DNA of 64,000 bases from an uncultured Lachnospiraceae bacterium (GTDB lineage Bacteria > Bacillota > Clostridia > Lachnospirales > Lachnospiraceae), in the NCBI GenBank assembly GCA_934418125.1, contig CAKRWT010000003.1, positions 1 to 64,000 of the forward strand, given 5' to 3'. How positions within the stretch are numbered: position 1 is the first letter of the stretch; each line of letters begins with the position of its first letter. Positions 53,256-62,320 of this stretch are shown here, one piece after another. A program made the translations under genes and the position numbers. Under the pieces are notes generated by a model. It was not told the origin of the DNA and did not search any database. It saw nothing but the letters and a program-made list of their open reading frames with translations.

Positions 53256-53294
53256 TGTCAATTCATTGACATTTTTTTAACAGAGAGGTATAAT
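53256..53294 (+). promoter_or_regulatory. rex promoter with Rex-like operator
   Basis: TTGACA (53266-53271), 17-nt spacer, TATAAT (53289-53294). The perfect palindrome TGTCAA-TTCA-TTGACA (53256-53271) overlaps the -35 box. It matches the clostridial Rex site pattern TGTTAA-N4-TTAACA with one symmetric change in each arm. Rex would therefore repress its own gene according to the NADH/NAD+ ratio. Confidence 0.75.
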
Positions 53295-53380
53295 AAAAAA
53301 CGACTATAAATTATCCGGAAACATGTGATTCAGAGAGGCGGAATGCCGGATAAGGACGAAACAGTAAGGGGGACAGCAAG

Positions 53381-54019
53381 GTGGAAAAGGAAATTTCACA
53401 GGCTGTTATTGGCCGTTTGCCAAGATATTTCCGATATCTTGGAGAACTGAAGGATGAAGGAATCGAAAGAGTATCCTCACAGGAACTGAGCGATATTATG
53501 AGTGTGACTGCTTCTCAGATTCGGCAGGATTTAAACAATTTTGGAGGGTTTGGACAGCAGGGCTATGGTTATAATGTAGGTTATCTGTACGAAGAAATCG
53601 GTAAGATTCTCGGTCTGGATAAAGAACACAATCTGATTATTATCGGTGCCGGACATTTAGGGCAGGCACTGGTAAATTACATGAACTTTGAGCGGAGGGG
53701 ATTTATTTTCCGGGGAATCTTTGACAATAACTCTTCTATTTGTGGAAAACAAATTCGGAATATTACAGTACGTCCCATGCATGAAATGGAGCAGTTTGTC
53801 CGGGACAATGATATTGATATAGCAGTACTTACGATTCCAAAAACGGGAGCGGTAGCTGTGGCAGAACAGCTTGTGTCCTATGGTATTAAGGGAATCTGGA
53901 ACTTTGCTCATGTAGATTTGCGTGTACCAAAGGAAATTAAGGTGGAGAATGTTCATCTGTCGGACAGTTTGATGAAGTTATCTTACAATCTTTCTTCCCG
54001 TGATGCATCTCACGCCTGA
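53381..54019 (+). CDS. rex: Redox-sensing transcriptional repressor Rex
   Basis: 212 aa from GTG 53381 (GGGGGA about 8 nt upstream). The N-terminal winged helix (about 1-80) includes LPRYFRYLGELKDEG, ELSDIMSVTASQIRQDLNNFGGFGQQGYGYNV; the Rossmann NAD(H)-binding core starts with LIIIGAGHLGQAL near residue 86, and the C-terminal domain-swapped helix follows. Rex senses the NADH/NAD+ ratio and in clostridia controls fermentation genes. The next gene starts 18 nt later. Confidence 0.96.
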   Translation: MEKEISQAVIGRLPRYFRYLGELKDEGIERVSSQELSDIMSVTASQIRQDLNNFGGFGQQGYGYNVGYLYEEIGKILGLDKEHNLIIIGAGHLGQALVNYMNFERRGFIFRGIFDNNSSICGKQIRNITVRPMHEMEQFVRDNDIDIAVLTIPKTGAVAVAEQLVSYGIKGIWNFAHVDLRVPKEIKVENVHLSDSLMKLSYNLSSRDASHA

Positions 54020-54036
54020 GATGGGAGGAGAAAGCT

Positions 54037-54651
54037 ATGTCAAAAATGAACGAAGAATTTGAACAGGCCCTGGCGGGCAAGAAAATACCCATTCTTACTT
54101 TGGATAATAAATGGCATCAGCTTTTTACCCAGACAGAGCAGACGGCAGAAATCAAAGAAATGGAAGAGGCTCTGAATAAACTGATAAAACGACAGGGCAA
54201 AGCCAATACAGAGAGTAAAGAAATCAAAAAACTAAAAAAGAAGCTGATGGATGAAATCGTAGTATTGGCGGATGAGATGGGTGACCATCCAACCAAAAAA
54301 CAGGAAAAGGATATGGCAGACCATAAAAGGCTTATCAATGAATGTAATGAAAAGATGGATGCTTATGAAGAAGAGCTGTTGGAACTGCCTCGGGAGATAA
54401 ACCAGTTAAATAACAAACTGATGCTTGCGACGATGGAAAGCTGCTATAGGCGGTTGCAGCGCAATAAAGAAGAACTGGCACAGATTGATGCGTGGCTTGT
54501 ATCAATCCGTAAAGAATTGAAGAAAAAAGTAATCAGAAAGCAGGAAAAGGAAGCAATGAACCAGCAGTTATATGCCTATATGCATGATATTTTTGGTGCT
54601 GATGTGATTGAACTGTTTGACTTAAAATTTGAGGATGCGTCGAAATCATAG
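54037..54651 (+). CDS. Coiled-coil hypothetical protein
   Basis: A 204-aa protein, almost wholly helical and charged, with long coiled-coil segments (for instance SKEIKKLKKKLMDEIVVLADEM and QLNNKLMLATMESCYRRLQRN). N-terminal KIPILTLDNKWHQLF may be a small structured part. No known family recognised. It lies 18 nt after rex and 56 nt before the NAD(P)HX repair gene, so it may share the rex operon. AGGAG lies upstream of the ATG. Confidence 0.8.
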   Translation: MSKMNEEFEQALAGKKIPILTLDNKWHQLFTQTEQTAEIKEMEEALNKLIKRQGKANTESKEIKKLKKKLMDEIVVLADEMGDHPTKKQEKDMADHKRLINECNEKMDAYEEELLELPREINQLNNKLMLATMESCYRRLQRNKEELAQIDAWLVSIRKELKKKVIRKQEKEAMNQQLYAYMHDIFGADVIELFDLKFEDASKS

Positions 54652-54706
54652 TGATTTAGGCGCATCTTTTACAACTTCTGTGAGAAAGCCATAGGGAGGA
54701 ACGGGA

Positions 54707-56266
54707 ATGCAACACTATCTGGTAACGGCTGCGGAAATGAAACAATATGATTCCAACACGATAGAACACTTTCATTATCCAGCCCTGCTTTTGATGGAGC
54801 GGGCAGCTTTGGCAACGGTAGAAGCCATCCGGGAAGAATACGGAATGACACCATGCCGGGTGCTGGTGGTGGCAGGCTGCGGCAACAATGGCGGTGATGG
54901 TCTGGCAGTGGGCAGACTGTTGATGTTATCCGGTTATGAGGTTACTTATGTGATGCCGGGAAGGATGGATAAATGTAGTGAACAGACGAAAAGACAGTTA
55001 TCCATTTTACAGTCTTATGGGGTGTCCTGTAAGGACCGAATACCGGGAGACGAATATGATATAGTGATAGATGCTATTTTCGGCATTGGTTTATCCCGCA
55101 AAGTAGAAGGAATTTACGAAGAAACCATACGTGCCCTTAATGCGAAAAAGGGATACGTGTGCAGCATTGATATGCCCTCAGGCATCCATACAGACAGCGG
55201 AGCGGTTATGGGCTGCGCGGTAAAAGCTGATTTAACCATAACCTATGGATTTTATAAATTGGGTCAGATGTTATTTCCTGGCTGTCTGTATTGTGGTAAA
55301 ACGGTACGAAAGGATATGGGAATCGATAGCAACAGCTTTTTGGGAAGAAAGCCTGCGTGGTATACTTATGGGAAAATGGATCAGATTTGTTTACCAGCCC
55401 GGAGGACAGAAGGAAATAAAGGAACCTTTGGCAAAGTCCTGATTATTGCCGGAAATCATGAAATTTGCGGAGCTGCCATGCTGGCAGCGAAGAGCTGTTT
55501 CCGGATAGGGGCTGGTATGGTAAAGATAGTGACGGCAGTTGAAAACAGAGAAGCCCTGCAGGAACAACTGCCAGAGGCTATGCTATCGATATATGAAAAG
55601 GAAATGAATCAGGATGAGGAATGGTCTTTTTGGAGAACTTTGCAAAAGGATTTTGACTGGGCAGATTGTATACTGATAGGACCGGGAATCGGGCAAAGTG
55701 CCTTTGCCATGAAATTAGTGGAAAAAGCAGTGTTGGAAGAAAAGATACCGCTGGTAATGGATGCAGACGGACTGAATCTGTTGGCGCAGGATATTTCTCT
55801 ACAGGAAGCGTTAAACAGACAGGGCCGGCAAGGAAGAGCTGTGATTGTAACACCTCATTTGGGAGAATTCGCAAGGATTTATGACTGTTCCATTACGCAG
55901 GCAAAGGAGAACCTGACCTGTTATCCTGTGGAACTGGCAGAACGGTTGCAGGCAGTCGTGGTATGTAAGGATGCCAGAACCGTGGTAACCAGCGGCAGTA
56001 ACGAAGCATCTTATCTGAATATCACAGGCAATGAAGGAATGGCAACTGCCGGCATGGGAGATGTTCTGGCAGGAATGATAACCGGTCTGCTGGCACAGGG
56101 GTATCCACCGATGGAGGCGGCAGTAAATGGAGTATATCTTCATGGAAAAGCAGGAGACAGGGCGGGTAAAAAGAGGTATAATGACAGCATCATTGCTTCT
56201 GATGTAATAGAACAGGTTTCTGAGGTATTAAAGGAGACCATAAGGGAAAAGAGGGAATTAGTGTGA
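54707..56266 (+). CDS. nnr: Bifunctional NAD(P)H-hydrate repair enzyme (epimerase/dehydratase)
   Basis: Repairs damaged NAD(P)HX. The N-terminal YjeF_N epimerase (about 1-215) has VAGCGNNGGDGLAVGRLL and DAIFGIGLSRKVEG; the C-terminal ADP-dependent dehydratase (about 225-515), of the ribokinase-like fold, has GTFGKVLIIAGNHEICGAA, IGPGIGQS, VMDADGLNLLA, ILTPHLGEFARI-type VTPHLGEFARI and the Asp of NEGMATAGMGDVLAGMITG. 519 aa, usual for the fusion. It overlaps the alr start by 4 nt (GTGA). Confidence 0.95.
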   Translation: MQHYLVTAAEMKQYDSNTIEHFHYPALLLMERAALATVEAIREEYGMTPCRVLVVAGCGNNGGDGLAVGRLLMLSGYEVTYVMPGRMDKCSEQTKRQLSILQSYGVSCKDRIPGDEYDIVIDAIFGIGLSRKVEGIYEETIRALNAKKGYVCSIDMPSGIHTDSGAVMGCAVKADLTITYGFYKLGQMLFPGCLYCGKTVRKDMGIDSNSFLGRKPAWYTYGKMDQICLPARRTEGNKGTFGKVLIIAGNHEICGAAMLAAKSCFRIGAGMVKIVTAVENREALQEQLPEAMLSIYEKEMNQDEEWSFWRTLQKDFDWADCILIGPGIGQSAFAMKLVEKAVLEEKIPLVMDADGLNLLAQDISLQEALNRQGRQGRAVIVTPHLGEFARIYDCSITQAKENLTCYPVELAERLQAVVVCKDARTVVTSGSNEASYLNITGNEGMATAGMGDVLAGMITGLLAQGYPPMEAAVNGVYLHGKAGDRAGKKRYNDSIIASDVIEQVSEVLKETIREKRELV

Positions 56267-57444
56267 AAGAGAACTATCAGAGAGTATATGCAACGGTGGA
56301 TTTAGATGCCATCTGCTATAACATGGAGCAGATGCATGGCAAAATCGCATCCGATACGAAAATAATGGGAGTTATCAAGACTGACGGATATGGACATGGT
56401 GCGGTGCAGATAGGCCGGGAACTGGAAAAAATGTCTTATGTATATGGATATGCAGTGGCTACCATGGAAGAAGCTGCCATTCTTCGGCATGAAGGGCTGC
56501 AAAAGCCAATCCTGATATTAGGCTATACTTTCCCTTATTGTTATGAAACGCTGATTGCCCAGGAAATCAGACCGGCGGTATTCCGCGAGGATACATTGGA
56601 AGAACTGTCTGCCTGTGCAAAGAAGCTTAGCAAAACGGCAAAGATACATATTGCAGTGGATACAGGAATGACAAGAATCGGTATTTTCCCAGATGAACGA
56701 GGGCTTGCCTTCGTAGAAAAAGCATTACACACACCGGGGATTGAAGTGGAAGGTATCTTTACCCACTTTGCAAGAGCCGATGAACTGGATAAAACATCGG
56801 CCAGAGAGCAGCTTGGTAGATTGCAGGATTTTATTTCCCATATAGAAGAACATACCGGATATCGTATTCCGGTAAAGCACTGCTCTAACAGTGCAGGAAT
56901 CGCAGAGATGGCAGAAGCCAACATGGATGTGGTAAGAGCAGGTATTACTCTTTATGGCTTATGGCCATCGGAGGAAGTGTCTAAAGAAAGTATTTCCCTG
57001 CATCCGGTAATGTCCCTTATCAGTCATGTTATCTCCATCAGAGAGGTGGAAGAAGGAACCCCTATCAGCTATGGCGGCACGTATGTCACACCAACAAAGA
57101 TGCGTGTAGCAACTATCCCGGTAGGCTATGGGGATGGTTATCCAAGAAGTCTTTCCAATAAAGGATATGTGCTGATTCATGGAAAGAAGGCACCGATTCT
57201 GGGGCGTGTCTGCATGGACCAGTTTATGGTGGATGTAGCGAACATTCCGGAGGCTGTGGAAGGCGATAAAGTAACCCTGATAGGAACAGATGGAGAAGAG
57301 CAGATAAGTATGGAACTGTTAGGTGAGCTATCCGGTCGGTTTAATTATGAACTTGTCTGTGATCTGAGCAAACGGATTCCGCGGGTATATGTGAAAGAGG
57401 GGAAGATAACGGATACAAAAGACTATTTTTCAGACTACCGATAG
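56263..57444 (+). CDS. alr: Alanine racemase
   Basis: PLP enzyme making D-alanine for peptidoglycan (393 aa). PLP-Lys segment MGVIKTDGYGHGAVQI (Lys39 region), HFARADE, HCSNSAG, RAGITLYGLWPS and the catalytic Tyr in ISYGGTYVTPTKMRVATIPVGYGDGYPR; GRVCMDQFMVD is typical. GTG start overlaps nnr by 4 nt. As in Bacillus subtilis, it is followed by a MazF-type toxin gene. Confidence 0.95.
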   Translation: MKENYQRVYATVDLDAICYNMEQMHGKIASDTKIMGVIKTDGYGHGAVQIGRELEKMSYVYGYAVATMEEAAILRHEGLQKPILILGYTFPYCYETLIAQEIRPAVFREDTLEELSACAKKLSKTAKIHIAVDTGMTRIGIFPDERGLAFVEKALHTPGIEVEGIFTHFARADELDKTSAREQLGRLQDFISHIEEHTGYRIPVKHCSNSAGIAEMAEANMDVVRAGITLYGLWPSEEVSKESISLHPVMSLISHVISIREVEEGTPISYGGTYVTPTKMRVATIPVGYGDGYPRSLSNKGYVLIHGKKAPILGRVCMDQFMVDVANIPEAVEGDKVTLIGTDGEEQISMELLGELSGRFNYELVCDLSKRIPRVYVKEGKITDTKDYFSDYR

Positions 57445-57451
57445 GAGTAAG

Positions 57452-57541
57452 ATGTATACCTTCAGAGAAACTGGCAATACTTTAATTTGTCGGAGGCAGG
57501 CACAAAGAAAACCGAAACCGACGAAAGACATTGCAGATTAG
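57452..57541 (+). CDS. Possible 29-aa reading frame between alr and mazF
   Basis: ATG 57452 has AGGAG 4 nt upstream and opens a 29-codon frame (MYTFRETGNTLICRRQ..., ending KPTKDIAD) that closes 19 nt before mazF. It sits exactly where B. subtilis has the MazE-type antitoxin, but is far too short for one and shows no ribbon-helix-helix. It may be a leader peptide, a decayed antitoxin or chance. Low confidence as a real gene. Confidence 0.3.
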   Translation: MYTFRETGNTLICRRQAQRKPKPTKDIAD

Positions 57542-57560
57542 TTGAAGGAAGTGTATCGTC

Positions 57561-57902
57561 ATGAAAAGAGGAGATATTTATTATGCAGATTTAAGACCGG
57601 TTATCGGCTCGGAACAGGGTGGTATCAGACCGGTGCTTATTATACAGAATGATGTAGGCAACAGGCACAGCCCGACGGTTATCTGTGCGGCAATCACATC
57701 GAAGATGAATAAGGCAAAGCTGCCTACGCATATTGAGTTAAATGCCGGTAAATATGATATGGTAAAGGACTCGGTTATTTTGTTAGAGCAGTTAAGGACA
57801 ATTGATAAGACAAGATTAAAGGACAGAGTGTGTCATTTAGACCAGGATATCATGAAAGAAGTAAATGTCGGGTTGATGGTTAGTCTGGAACTGGGTACAT
57901 AA
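57561..57902 (+). CDS. MazF/PemK-type endoribonuclease
   Basis: 113 aa closely fitting the NdoA/MazF family: [31 protein letters not shown] with the catalytic Arg, then [27 protein letters not shown] with the Thr/Ser site, and [15 protein letters not shown]. It cuts mRNA at specific short sites when free. GAAGGAAG lies upstream. No full antitoxin gene is present upstream or downstream, in contrast with the usual alr-mazE-mazF order. Confidence 0.93.
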   Translation: MKRGDIYYADLRPVIGSEQGGIRPVLIIQNDVGNRHSPTVICAAITSKMNKAKLPTHIELNAGKYDMVKDSVILLEQLRTIDKTRLKDRVCHLDQDIMKEVNVGLMVSLELGT

Positions 57903-57994
57903 GAAAACACCCTATTTGACACCTATCCTATTCCTTGTTATATTGTAACTATTCGCTGTCAGAGACAGAAACTGGAAGAAAGGAAAGTGAAAAG

Positions 57995-59401
57995 ATGGAC
58001 GATGCAGGCGCGGGGAGTAATAGTATCCTGTGGTTTATAGTATTACTGTTACTGGAGGTAATGTTCTACGGATTTAGTTCGGCTATACAGAACTTTCGGG
58101 TAACGGAAAAAGAGGAAAATGAAAAGGAAGAGAAAAGGCCAGGCAGGAAACAGCTTCGTCTGGATTATATGACGGAGCACCATGGTAAATATGCGGGTGC
58201 AATCCAGCTTGGTGTGGTGACTATCAATATTCTGCTTGGTGCGATGTTTCTGTACCGGTTAAATGCCTACTTTAATTATGTGGCGTACCGGTATGCGGTC
58301 AATAGTATCCATCATCTGGAAAACTGGCAGTTAAAGAGTGTCATGGTTGTAACCACGTTGTTGGTAACGCTCTTACTGTTATACATAATTATGACCTTTG
58401 GGGTTTCGATTCCAAAGAAAATGGCAGCTCACAATCCGGAAAAATGGTTACAGATGTTCGTAACACCGGTTTATTATTATGTCAGGGTGGTAGCACCTCT
58501 TACAACCTTGATTTCGTTGTCAGCCCAGGGAATTTTAAGATTATTTGGCATGAAGATGGATGATTCCAAGTCGGATGTGACAGAAGAAGAAATTTTGTCC
58601 ATGGTCAATGTCGGGCATGAACAGGGAATTTTGCATGCCAGTGAAGCGGAAATGATAAACAATATCTTTGAATATGGCGACAAGGAAGCAAAAGATATTA
58701 TGATTAACCGGAACAATCTGGTAGCCATTGACTGTAATATGACATTACAGGAAGCTGCTGCCTTTATTTTGGAGGCACATAACAGTCGCTTTCCGGTCTA
58801 TGACGGAACCATTGACCATATTGTAGGGATTCTGCATCTGAAGGACGTTATGCGTATGCAGATGAATGAGCGGATGAAGAACAGACCGATAGGAAAGATT
58901 AAAGGATTGCTTAGAGAGCCGCTGTTTATTACAGAGAAGCGTAAGATTGATGAATTGTTCCGGGTAATGCAGACCGAGAAAATTCAGATGGTTATTGTTA
59001 TCGATGAATATGGGCAGACTGCCGGACTGGTAGCGTTGGAAGATATTCTGGAAGAAATCGTAGGAAATATCCAGGATGAATATGACGAGGAAGCGACCTA
59101 TATTAGTGAAAGTGGGCAGGATGGCTATGTTATCCAAGGAAAGATGCCTCTGGAAGAACTGGAAGAGCAGCTACATATCAGCTTTGAGGAAGAACCTTTT
59201 GATACAGTAAATGGTTTTGTTATTTCCCGTCTGGAGCACATTCCGGAAGAGGGCGAAGACTTTACTTTTGAATATCAGGGGTATACGTTCCAGATTCTGG
59301 AGGTAAAGGACCATATGATTCAGAGCGTACTGGCAAAGAAAGTGGAAGAACCACATTTTTTAATGGAAAAGCCAGAGGTTGAAGAAAAAGAGAAAAAATG
59401 A
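57995..59401 (+). CDS. CNNM/CBS-domain membrane protein (HlyC/CorC family)
   Basis: 468 aa from ATG 57995 (AGGAAA upstream); upstream codons in frame are not used. N-terminal CNNM (DUF21) membrane domain with three to four helices (about 10-190), a CBS pair (about 225-350, with DIMINRNNLVAIDCNMTLQEAAAFI and RFPVYDGTIDHIVGILHLKDVM...IVIDEYGQTAGLVALEDILEEIVGNI) and a CorC_HlyC FAD-fold domain at the C-terminus. The family takes part in Mg2+/Co2+ transport; hemolysin naming is historical. It starts 93 nt after mazF. Confidence 0.92.
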   Translation: MDDAGAGSNSILWFIVLLLLEVMFYGFSSAIQNFRVTEKEENEKEEKRPGRKQLRLDYMTEHHGKYAGAIQLGVVTINILLGAMFLYRLNAYFNYVAYRYAVNSIHHLENWQLKSVMVVTTLLVTLLLLYIIMTFGVSIPKKMAAHNPEKWLQMFVTPVYYYVRVVAPLTTLISLSAQGILRLFGMKMDDSKSDVTEEEILSMVNVGHEQGILHASEAEMINNIFEYGDKEAKDIMINRNNLVAIDCNMTLQEAAAFILEAHNSRFPVYDGTIDHIVGILHLKDVMRMQMNERMKNRPIGKIKGLLREPLFITEKRKIDELFRVMQTEKIQMVIVIDEYGQTAGLVALEDILEEIVGNIQDEYDEEATYISESGQDGYVIQGKMPLEELEEQLHISFEEEPFDTVNGFVISRLEHIPEEGEDFTFEYQGYTFQILEVKDHMIQSVLAKKVEEPHFLMEKPEVEEKEKK

Positions 59402-59450
59402 TATTATATTACATTAGGAAATTTTATTGAAGACAAAGGAGATTATAAAA

Positions 59451-60179
59451 ATGTCAGGACATTCAAAATTCGCAAATATTAAACATAAGAAAGAGAAAAA
59501 TGATGCTGCCAAAGGTAAAATTTTTACGATTATCGGCAGGGAAATTGCTGTTGCCGTAAAAGAAGGCGGTCCGGACCCAGCCAATAACTTCAAACTGGCA
59601 CAGGTAATTGCCAAGGCAAAGGCAAACAATATGCCAAACGATACCATTGACCGGGGAATTAAAAAGGCTGCCGGAGAAGGTGGAAACGTAAACTATAAAT
59701 ATGTTACTTATGAAGGATACGGACCAAATGGTATTGCTATCATTGTAGATGCCCTGACCGACAATACTAACAGAACAGCAGCTAACGTAAGAAGTGCTTT
59801 TACCAAAGGTCAGGGAAGCATTGGTACACAGGGCTGTGTATCTTTTATGTTTGATAAAAAAGGTCTTATCATCATTGACAAAGAAGAATGTGAAATGGAT
59901 GCAGACGATTTGATGATGACAGCTTTAGATGCCGGCGCAGAAGATTTCTCAGAAGAAGAGGATAGCTATGAAATCTACACAGACCCTGACCAGTGGAGCA
60001 CTGTAGATGCCGCTTTAAAGGAGGCTGGTATTGAGCCGATTTCTTCCGAAGTAACTATGATTCCTCAGAACTGGGTAGAACTGACAGACGAGACTGCTAT
60101 CAGAAATCTGCAGAGAACACTGGATTTATTAGACGAAGATGATGATGTACAGGCAGTTTATCATAACTGGGATGAATAA
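59451..60179 (+). CDS. YebC/PmpR family protein
   Basis: 242 aa starting at MSGHSKFANIKHKKEKNDAAKGK (ATG 59451; AAAGGAG upstream). The conserved SGHSKWxNIxHxKxxxDAxRGK-type start and the ANNMPNDTIDRGIKKA and YEGYGPNGIAIIVDALTDN blocks are present. Recent work on the family points to ribosome-associated action at proline stretches besides transcriptional roles; older annotation is transcriptional regulator. Length is normal. Confidence 0.95.
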   Translation: MSGHSKFANIKHKKEKNDAAKGKIFTIIGREIAVAVKEGGPDPANNFKLAQVIAKAKANNMPNDTIDRGIKKAAGEGGNVNYKYVTYEGYGPNGIAIIVDALTDNTNRTAANVRSAFTKGQGSIGTQGCVSFMFDKKGLIIIDKEECEMDADDLMMTALDAGAEDFSEEEDSYEIYTDPDQWSTVDAALKEAGIEPISSEVTMIPQNWVELTDETAIRNLQRTLDLLDEDDDVQAVYHNWDE

Positions 60180-60203
60180 AATCAATACGAGGATAAGAAA
60201 TAT

Positions 60204-60998
60204 ATGGAACAGGAATTGTTGACGCAGATAGAGGACTTGTTTGGACAGGCAAAGACGATGAATGAACAGTTTGCAAGAGAAACTTATGCGGTTGCTTTCA
60301 AAGGATACTGTGAGAAAAATCATTCACTGTGGCAGAACATGGCAGATGCCTGCAGCAAAGACCTGGAGTCCGGGGAAAATAAGGCATGTCAGGAGATTGG
60401 AGAGGCTTTTGTAAAGACCGTACAGAAACGATTGGAGCAGGAGTCTAAGAAAAAGAAGCAGGACAGTGTACAGCTTGACTTGAATCTCTACATGGTTTCT
60501 TATGTATTACCGGCTATTCTGGAATATTATAAAGATTATGTAGGTCCTATGAAACAGGCAGAGCTTCTGACCGGCGCCATCTGCGAAAAATGGAGTGCCC
60601 TGCCCAAGGGAGGTCATATAGAAGCAGCTGATTATGCCACCATCCAGGGGGGCTTTAAGAGTAAACTCTGCTTTGTGACAACAGCGGTATGTACTGGTCT
60701 GCAGAAATCACAGGACTGTGAAGAAATCCTGCTGATGAAAAACTATCGGGATGAATACCTGGCAGGCGAAGATGGCGGAGCTGCCCTTATCGAAGAGTAC
60801 TATGATGTGGCACCAACCATTGTAAAGCGTATTTCCAGAAGTAATGAGGCAGACGCTACCTATCACTATTTGTGGGAGCATTATATTAGTAAGTGTGTAG
60901 AACAAATTAAACAGGGACGGTTAGAAGAAAGCAGAGACACTTATGTGGAGATGATGCAGGAGCTTAAAGCCACCTATTTCATTACCAATACGCATTAA
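60204..60998 (+). CDS. CFI-box-containing protein of unknown function
   Basis: 264 aa, mostly helical. Residues 156-163 read CFVTTAVC, followed at 179-186 by KNYRDEYL: this matches the CFI-box pattern (CFIATA... then a LRxFRDxxL element), found at the C-terminus of many unrelated bacterial proteins. Here the motif is central instead of terminal, with about 80 residues after it. Other Cys residues (36, 50, 62, 127, 172, 231 region) may bind metal. Function is unknown. It starts 25 nt after yebC. Confidence 0.65.
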   Translation: MEQELLTQIEDLFGQAKTMNEQFARETYAVAFKGYCEKNHSLWQNMADACSKDLESGENKACQEIGEAFVKTVQKRLEQESKKKKQDSVQLDLNLYMVSYVLPAILEYYKDYVGPMKQAELLTGAICEKWSALPKGGHIEAADYATIQGGFKSKLCFVTTAVCTGLQKSQDCEEILLMKNYRDEYLAGEDGGAALIEEYYDVAPTIVKRISRSNEADATYHYLWEHYISKCVEQIKQGRLEESRDTYVEMMQELKATYFITNTH

Positions 60999-61019
60999 AA
61001 AGAAGTGGAAGGTATTAAA

Positions 61020-62306
61020 ATGAGCAGACAGTATAAGAAAGAAACCATTTGTATCCAGTCGGGCTGGAAACCAAAGAATGGAGAACCAAGAGTGTTGCCT
61101 ATCTATCAGAGTACGACATTTAAGTATGAATCATCTGAGCAGATGGGGCGTTTATTTGATTTGGAAGAGGAAGGATATTTCTACAGCAGATTGCAGAATC
61201 CGACCAACGACTGTGTAGCAGCCAAAATCTGTGAACTAGAGGGCGGTGTGGCAGCCATGCTGACATCCTCCGGTCAGGCAGCTACTTATTATGCAGTTTT
61301 CAATATCTGCGAGGCAGGGGACCATGTAGTGATGTCCTCTACCGTATATGGAGGCTCCTTTAATCTGCTTACCTGTACCATGAAGAAGATGGGCGTAGAG
61401 TGTACCGTAGTAGACCAGGATGCTCCGGAAGAAGATATCGCTGCTGCTTTTCAGGAAAATACCAAGTGTGTATTTGCAGAGACGATTGCCAATCCGGCAT
61501 TGTCTGTACTGGATATTGAGAAATTTGCCAGACTGGCACACAGCCATCAGGTACCATTAATCGTGGACAATACCTTTGCTACACCGATTAACTGTAATCC
61601 ATTCCAGTGGGGAGCTGATATTGTAACCCATTCTACCACGAAATATATGGATGGTCACGCCATGGCATTAGGTGGCTGTATCGTAGACTCCGGTAATTTT
61701 GACTGGGCAGCTTATCCGGATAAATTCCCAGGTCTATGTACACCAGATGAATCATATCATGGTATTACCTATACCGAAAAATTTGGCAAGGCTGCTTATA
61801 TTACCAAGGCAACCAGCCAATTGATGCGAGATTTAGGGGCAGCCCAGGCTCCTCATAATGCATTTCTGTTAAACGTAGGACTGGAGACGTTACCGCTCAG
61901 GGTAGAACGTCACTGTTATAACGCACAGAAAGTAGCAGAATACTTAGAAGCCCATGAAAAGGTAGCCTGGGTAAATTATCCCGGCTTAAAGAGTAATAAA
62001 TATTATGAAATTGCAAAGAAATACATGCCAAACGGAACCTGTGGTGTTATTTCCTTTGGCTTAAAGGGTGGCAGGGAAGCGGCTGCCCAGATGATGGATT
62101 ATCTGGAACTGGCAGCTATTGTGACCCATGTGGCGGATGCCAGAACCAGTGTGTTACATCCGGCAAGCCATACCCACAGACAGATGAATGATGAACAGTT
62201 AAGAGAGGCGGGCGTGGCACCGGATATGATTCGGCTATCCGTAGGAATCGAACATGTAGATGACATTATTGCTGATTTGGAGCAGGCATTGTCAAGAATT
62301 AAGTAG
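61020..62306 (+). CDS. O-acetylhomoserine sulfhydrylase-type PLP enzyme
   Basis: Cys/Met metabolism PLP family (428 aa). ATG 61020 (MSRQYKK) has AAGG 8 nt upstream; GTG 61005 is less likely. ICIQSGWKPKNGEPRVLPIYQSTTFKY, YSRLQNPTND, LTSSGQAA (PLP phosphate), VVMSSTVYGGSFN, VDNTFATP and the PLP-Lys site VTHSTTKYMDGHAM identify it. The 428-aa length and the extended NFPGLCTPDESYHG-like insertion (PGLCTPDESYHGITY) are typical of MetY (O-acetylhomoserine + sulfide to homocysteine) rather than cystathionine enzymes. Confidence 0.9.
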   Translation: MSRQYKKETICIQSGWKPKNGEPRVLPIYQSTTFKYESSEQMGRLFDLEEEGYFYSRLQNPTNDCVAAKICELEGGVAAMLTSSGQAATYYAVFNICEAGDHVVMSSTVYGGSFNLLTCTMKKMGVECTVVDQDAPEEDIAAAFQENTKCVFAETIANPALSVLDIEKFARLAHSHQVPLIVDNTFATPINCNPFQWGADIVTHSTTKYMDGHAMALGGCIVDSGNFDWAAYPDKFPGLCTPDESYHGITYTEKFGKAAYITKATSQLMRDLGAAQAPHNAFLLNVGLETLPLRVERHCYNAQKVAEYLEAHEKVAWVNYPGLKSNKYYEIAKKYMPNGTCGVISFGLKGGREAAAQMMDYLELAAIVTHVADARTSVLHPASHTHRQMNDEQLREAGVAPDMIRLSVGIEHVDDIIADLEQALSRIK

Positions 62307-62320
62307 AGAAGGATTTTGGC

